Of a DNA stretch of 17,797 nt, positions 14,092-17,797 are shown one piece after another; position 1 is the first letter of the stretch; every line of letters starts with the position of its first letter. The notes under the pieces are model-generated. The model saw nothing but the letters and a program-made list of their open reading frames with translations. It was not told the DNA's origin and ran no database searches. Position numbers and translations under genes: made by a program. The DNA comes from Planctomycetota bacterium (GTDB lineage: Bacteria > Planctomycetota > Phycisphaerae > Sedimentisphaerales > Anaerohalosphaeraceae), in contig DAOVVQ010000045.1 in assembly GCA_030637065.1 (NCBI GenBank), positions 1-17,797 of the forward strand, given 5' to 3'.

Positions 14092-16458
14092 TTAGTAATT
14101 GGGTTCTTCGGCCGGTTTTCTTATCGCCTGCTCTTGCGCGGGCACATCCTCAATCGCTCTTACGCTCAGGCCCGAGCCGACTAACTCTTCCAGCAGGGTT
14201 TTTTTTTCACCGGCAAGTTTGGCTGTGGTGCTGTAGCCTTCCAGGATGGACAGCAGGCTGAGCAGGAAAGAGACCATGCTTTCGGCACCCTGGTTGAGGT
14301 TTACGCCGGTCGCTTCGAGTCCGTCTGCGCTTCCTTTTGTTCTGAAGTCATACATCGGCGTTTGCAGGTCGTTTTCCCCGAGGAACCAGTCGAAGGCCTT
14401 TCTCTGGAGTTTGAGGTAGCCGGGATCGCTGGTCGCATCGTATGCGGACCTGAGCATCATCACCGTAGATGCGACCTCGATGGGCTGTTGGTCGAACTTT
14501 GCCCGGTTCCCTCCGCGCTTGTACCATCCCTTGCATCCGATGAAACTGAAATGTTCGTCGAGATAGGTGTTCTCGATGAGGAACCGGCAGGTCTTCTCGG
14601 CGACATTGAGATACTTTTCGTTACCGGTGGTCAATGCCGCGACATACAAAGCATGCGGCAATGACGCGTTATCGTATGTCAGGGCGTCCTCGAACCACTG
14701 CCAGTCGGATTTGGCGTTGGCTTCGTAGAGGTCCACGAGGTTGTCGGCGGCGAGCGCGAGGTATCTTTTGATGTCGCTTGCCCCTGGAAACTGCTTGAGG
14801 TAATCGGCCATTCCGAAGACGGCGTATGCTTTTCCGCGTGCCGAAAGCCTGGGGATATGTTTTACCGACCTGTCGAAGCAGTCCTTGATGATCGGCACGT
14901 ATCGTGGCAGCGGAGGCTCGGCCATGACGGTCCCGAACGCCCAGAGCGTTCTTCCGAGAGCGTCGTTGTCCGGTTCTTCCTCGAACCAGTGGCGGTCGAA
15001 CCGCATAAAGTTGCGGATAGTCCCATCGGCATTTTGGGCGTGGTGAATAAACGAGAGGTAAATGTCGAAAAGCCGCATGGCCTCGGGTTCGGCATATTGG
15101 GAATGATATTTCGTCATTGCGACGACGGCCCTTGCGTTGTCGTCGGTGCAATATCCGTGTTCGCGGTTCGGGATGGTGAATTTCGCATGCTGGTACAGGC
15201 CGGTGTCGTCGGTGAGTCTCCTGAGATGGTCCAGCGGCGGTTCGGGTACCTCGATGATCGAGATCGCCTCTTCGGTTGACGGCAGCGTTCTTGGAAGCAC
15301 TTTAAGGGGCTGCCGTTTTGCATTGAAGAGTTTCCAGTATGTTTTTCCGATCGCCGGCCAGATTATATTCCTGCCGTAATCGTATGCCTTTCTTCTGAGC
15401 GAGTAGAAATGCGATTCCTTTTCGATTATTTTTACTATGGCTTCGGCCAGTTCCTTCGGTCGATCAAAGTTGACGAGTTTTCCGCGACCGTCGGCAAGCA
15501 GTTCCTCCGCCGCCCAGTATGAAGTTGAAACGACGGCCTTTCCGGTTCCGACGGCGAACGCGAGAGTTCCGCTCGTAAGCTGCTCTTTTTTTCTGTACGG
15601 CGTTACGTAGATATCGGCGGCACAGAGGAAGTTGTGCAGTTCCTCGCTGCTGACGAACCTGTTATGGAAGATGACATTTTCCTGCAGGTTCAGTTCCTTG
15701 ACCAGGCGTTTGAGACCGAACCTGTATGCTTCGCCATCGTGTCTTACGACGCTCGGGTGGGTCGCACCGAGAATAATGTACAGCACACTGGGGTCGACCT
15801 TGACGACCTCAGGCAGGGCCTTAAGGACCATCTCAATCCCCTTATCCTTGTTCAGCAGGCCGAAGGTGAGTATGGTCTTGCGGCCTTCCATTCCGAATTT
15901 GTGTTTGTAATAGCTGCTGTCGACAAATGGCAGGTCGGGTATTCCGTGCGGTATGAGTTTGATCTTTTTTTCCGGGATGCCGTAAATATCGCGGAGCATT
16001 CCGATACCGCGTTCGTTCATGACGATAATGTGCTGCGATGCCTGGCAGACATCGATGGTTGACTGGCGATAATGTTCGTTTGGCTCGTTGAGTACGGTGT
16101 GCAGTGTCGTGACAACCGGCGCGTTTACTCTTCTCAGGAAGAGGTTCAGATATGAGCCTGCGTCGCCGCCGAAGAGTCCGAACTCATGCTGGAGCGATAT
16201 AAAGTCGACGTGGCTGAAGTTGATGTAGTCGGCGGCACTGACGTAATCGTTTTTTACGTTTCTGCGGATCTCGAATTTTACGGGCTGCTGATAATGAATA
16301 TCGTCGGCTTCCTGCATGGCGACGACCAGCGGCTCGAAGGATTTTCCTCCAGCGGCGGCGACGTTTGCGATCAGATCGGACGTAAAGGTGGCGATACCGC
16401 ATTTACGCGGTACAAAAGATGAAATGAAGGCAACTTTCTTCACCTGTGTTTTTGCCAT
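14092..16458 (-). CDS. GT4 glycosyltransferase fused to a C-terminal alpha/alpha-barrel domain
   Basis: A 788-residue two-domain protein. Residues 1-380 are a GT-B glycosyltransferase of family GT4: KVAFISSFVPRKCGIATF at the start, LQHEFGLFGG (89-98), IPHGIPDLPF, a second Rossmann half beginning ILTFGLLNKDKGIEMVLKALP, and the donor-site region EQLTSGTLAFAVGTGKAVVST...AAEELL. Residues about 405-760 form a helical repeat domain with GYCTDDNARAVVAM (435-448), ADGTIRNFMRFDRHW, EEPDNDALGRTLWAFG and FEDALTYDNASLPHALYVAA, resembling alpha/alpha-barrel glycosidase folds. No membrane segment or signal is seen, so it is probably cytoplasmic. The product may be a storage or surface polysaccharide, and mannose-related chemistry is known for relatives, but the donor and acceptor are not readable here. 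No other glycan-synthesis gene is beside it. AGAGG lies about nine bases before the ATG. Confidence 0.9.
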   Translation of the reverse strand: MAKTQVKKVAFISSFVPRKCGIATFTSDLIANVAAAGGKSFEPLVVAMQEADDIHYQQPVKFEIRRNVKNDYVSAADYINFSHVDFISLQHEFGLFGGDAGSYLNLFLRRVNAPVVTTLHTVLNEPNEHYRQSTIDVCQASQHIIVMNERGIGMLRDIYGIPEKKIKLIPHGIPDLPFVDSSYYKHKFGMEGRKTILTFGLLNKDKGIEMVLKALPEVVKVDPSVLYIILGATHPSVVRHDGEAYRFGLKRLVKELNLQENVIFHNRFVSSEELHNFLCAADIYVTPYRKKEQLTSGTLAFAVGTGKAVVSTSYWAAEELLADGRGKLVNFDRPKELAEAIVKIIEKESHFYSLRRKAYDYGRNIIWPAIGKTYWKLFNAKRQPLKVLPRTLPSTEEAISIIEVPEPPLDHLRRLTDDTGLYQHAKFTIPNREHGYCTDDNARAVVAMTKYHSQYAEPEAMRLFDIYLSFIHHAQNADGTIRNFMRFDRHWFEEEPDNDALGRTLWAFGTVMAEPPLPRYVPIIKDCFDRSVKHIPRLSARGKAYAVFGMADYLKQFPGASDIKRYLALAADNLVDLYEANAKSDWQWFEDALTYDNASLPHALYVAALTTGNEKYLNVAEKTCRFLIENTYLDEHFSFIGCKGWYKRGGNRAKFDQQPIEVASTVMMLRSAYDATSDPGYLKLQRKAFDWFLGENDLQTPMYDFRTKGSADGLEATGVNLNQGAESMVSFLLSLLSILEGYSTTAKLAGEKKTLLEELVGSGLSVRAIEDVPAQEQAIRKPAEEPNY

Positions 16459-16504
16459 AAAATCCGCCTCTCTTGCCCCTAGGAAAGAGACATATAATAT
16501 TAAG

Positions 16505-16531
16505 GCTATATCGGCTGTGAAAGTTTGTCAA
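16505..16531 (-). promoter_or_regulatory. Possible promoter of the GT4 fusion gene
   Basis: On the minus strand a perfect TTGACA (complement of 16526-16531) is followed after 15 bases by TATAGC (complement of 16505-16510). The spacing is shorter than the usual 17 and the -10 matches four of six bases, so this is only a candidate. It lies 47 bases upstream of the start codon, in an AT-rich region. Confidence 0.3.
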
Positions 16532-16832
16532 GAAAAATACCAAAAGGCTTATTTTTAATAGAGCCGTATTGTCTTATTGCTGTTTTTGCTAATTCCCACC
16601 CAGCCGCCGGAATATGCAAAAACATTAGAAATTGATGTTGTTTTCTCGCACATTATCGCTATTTTTGTTCGATTCGTAGAGAATTGGCCGATATTAGCGT
16701 GTGAATTGAGGGGTGAAAACGTTTTTTTTTGTTGAAATCGCCGACAGCCTTGTTAATATTGGCACGATAAGTTCCAATTAAGTGTCAGCGGTTGGTGAAT
16801 TGTAAATGTATTAGAGAAAGCGGAGAATTATT
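16532..16832. other. Divergent AT-rich intergenic region upstream of acs
   Basis: About 300 bases separate the candidate GT4-gene promoter from acs. I see no gene, tRNA, riboswitch or long repeat. A possible plus-strand promoter is TTGAAA (16732-16737), a 17-base spacer and AATATT (16755-16760), a weak match. A short palindrome AAAACGTTTT lies at about 16716-16725, followed by a T run. The region probably carries the control of both divergent genes. Confidence 0.35.
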
Positions 16833-17797
16833 ATGGCAGAAAAGAGTAAAGGGATGGAATCTTTAATGGCGGAGGACCGTACGTTTGCGCCTCCGGCTGA
16901 GCTTGTTGCAAATTCGCATATCAGTAGCGACCAGCAGTATCAGGAGATGTGGGAACGGTCGATCAATGATCCGGACGGTTTCTGGCTGGAGCAGGCCAAG
17001 AGCCTTTCGTGGTTCGCCGAGCCGACGAAGAGCCTCGATTACACCTGGGACACCAAGGGCAAGAAGATCGAGCACACATGGTTCGCTGATGGGACGCTGA
17101 ACGTTTCCTATAACTGCCTTGACCGGCATCTTAATACGCCGGTTGCCGACAAGGTCGCGATCCTCTGGCAGGGTGAAGAAGAGGATGCGGTCAAGAGGTA
17201 TACTTATCGCCAGCTTCACGAGGAAGTTTGCAAGTTTGCCAATATTATGAAGGATAAGGGCATTGGCAAGGGCGACCGTGTGGCGATCTATATGCCGATG
17301 GTTCCGGAGCTTGCGATCGTTATGTTGTCCTGCACGCGGATCGGTGCGATCCATTCGATCATCTTCGGCGGTTTCAGTGCCGATGCCATTCAGGGTCGGG
17401 TAAACGACTCGGATTGCAAGATGCTGATCACATCGAATGTTTCCAATCGCGCCGGCAAGCATATTCAGCTCAAGAAGATTTCCGATGAGGCCCTGAAGAA
17501 GTGTCCCACGATCGAGAATGTCGTCGTTATTAAGGTTAATGACGAGCCTTGCGATATGAAGGACGGTCGCGATGTGTGGTACCACGAAGAGATGGCCAAG
17601 GCAAGTGCCGATTGCCCGGCGGAGAAGATGAATGCCGAGGACCCGCTGTTTATTCTTTACACTTCCGGCTCCACCGGCAAACCCAAAGGCGTGGTGCACA
17701 CCACCGCCGGGTACCTGCTGTATGTTGCATTGTCGCACAAGGTTGTCTTTGACCTTAAAGAAGACGATGTTTATTTCTGTGCCGCCGACATTGGTTG
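16833..17797 (+). CDS. acs: Acetyl-CoA synthetase, 3' end missing
   Basis: The first 321 residues of an AMP-forming acetyl-CoA synthetase (about 650 residues in full), which activates acetate to acetyl-CoA through acetyl-AMP. The frame runs off the end of the window at AADIGW. The start at 16833 has GGAG eight bases upstream. Matching features are the N-terminal ACS domain (YQEMWERSINDPDGFW, 36-51, and NVSYNCLDRHL), the adenylation domain with GDRVAIYMPMVPELAIVMLSCTRIGAIHSIIFGGFSADAI, and the phosphate-binding loop YTSGSTGKPKG (276-286) followed by VVHTTAGYL. The final ADIGW motif is conserved in the family. The regulatory lysine motif near the C-terminus is outside the window. It is divergent from the GT4 fusion gene. 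A long antisense open frame within it is a shadow. Confidence 0.97.
   Translation, partial: MAEKSKGMESLMAEDRTFAPPAELVANSHISSDQQYQEMWERSINDPDGFWLEQAKSLSWFAEPTKSLDYTWDTKGKKIEHTWFADGTLNVSYNCLDRHLNTPVADKVAILWQGEEEDAVKRYTYRQLHEEVCKFANIMKDKGIGKGDRVAIYMPMVPELAIVMLSCTRIGAIHSIIFGGFSADAIQGRVNDSDCKMLITSNVSNRAGKHIQLKKISDEALKKCPTIENVVVIKVNDEPCDMKDGRDVWYHEEMAKASADCPAEKMNAEDPLFILYTSGSTGKPKGVVHTTAGYLLYVALSHKVVFDLKEDDVYFCAADIG

Noticed and set aside
16863..17738. Long minus-strand open frame (291 residues) opposite acs
   Set aside because: It lies wholly antisense to a clear acetyl-CoA synthetase with conserved motifs; composition reflects the complementary codons and no ribosome site or family motif is seen.

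Overview
The window looks like chromosomal DNA of a Planctomycetota bacterium, probably of the Phycisphaerae type. This is an inference from gene content: a formylglycine-type sulfatase, a Tat-exported GH116-like (DUF608) glycosidase, a GldA/GldF/GldG plus DUF4340 cluster, and a GT4 glycosyltransferase fused to an alpha/alpha-barrel domain. No rRNA or other phylogenetic marker is present, so the assignment is tentative.

Layout. (1) 1-2492, plus strand: the 3' end of a beta-propeller (NHL-like) gene, then a secreted S1 sulfatase whose reading frame is broken by one apparent missing base in an A run near 1663-1665. (2) 2508-2529: a hairpin with a T tract between convergent genes. (3) 7406-2514, minus strand: a closely spaced set of a Tat-exported GH116-like glycosidase, a tRNA-dihydrouridine synthase and a secreted protein I cannot assign to a family. 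(4) 7407-8318: an intergenic stretch with an inverted repeat, an array of short stem-loops, repeat units and tRNA-Gln(CUG). (5) 8319-13143, plus strand: ABC ATPase, ABC-2 permease, GldG-like protein and DUF4340 protein, with a repeat unit between the first two genes. (6) 14020-13253, minus strand: exodeoxyribonuclease III. (7) 16458-14092, minus strand: the GT4-barrel fusion. (8) 16486-16832: a divergent intergenic region. (9) 16833 to the window end, plus strand: the first half of acetyl-CoA synthetase.

How the genes fit together. The left third reads as a glycan-use region: sulfate removal, glycoside cleavage and an unknown secreted protein, with a tRNA-modification gene carried in the same transcription unit. 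The middle operon encodes an ABC-2 export-type machine with two large membrane-anchored partners of unknown cargo. The right third is housekeeping (DNA repair, acetate activation) plus a probable polysaccharide-synthesis enzyme.

The parts that seem least explained are the unassigned 419-residue secreted protein, the modular repeat and hairpin cassettes packed around tRNA-Gln and the ABC genes, the GT4-barrel fusion, and the GldAFG-DUF4340 machine. I see no CRISPR array, integrase, transposase or defence system.
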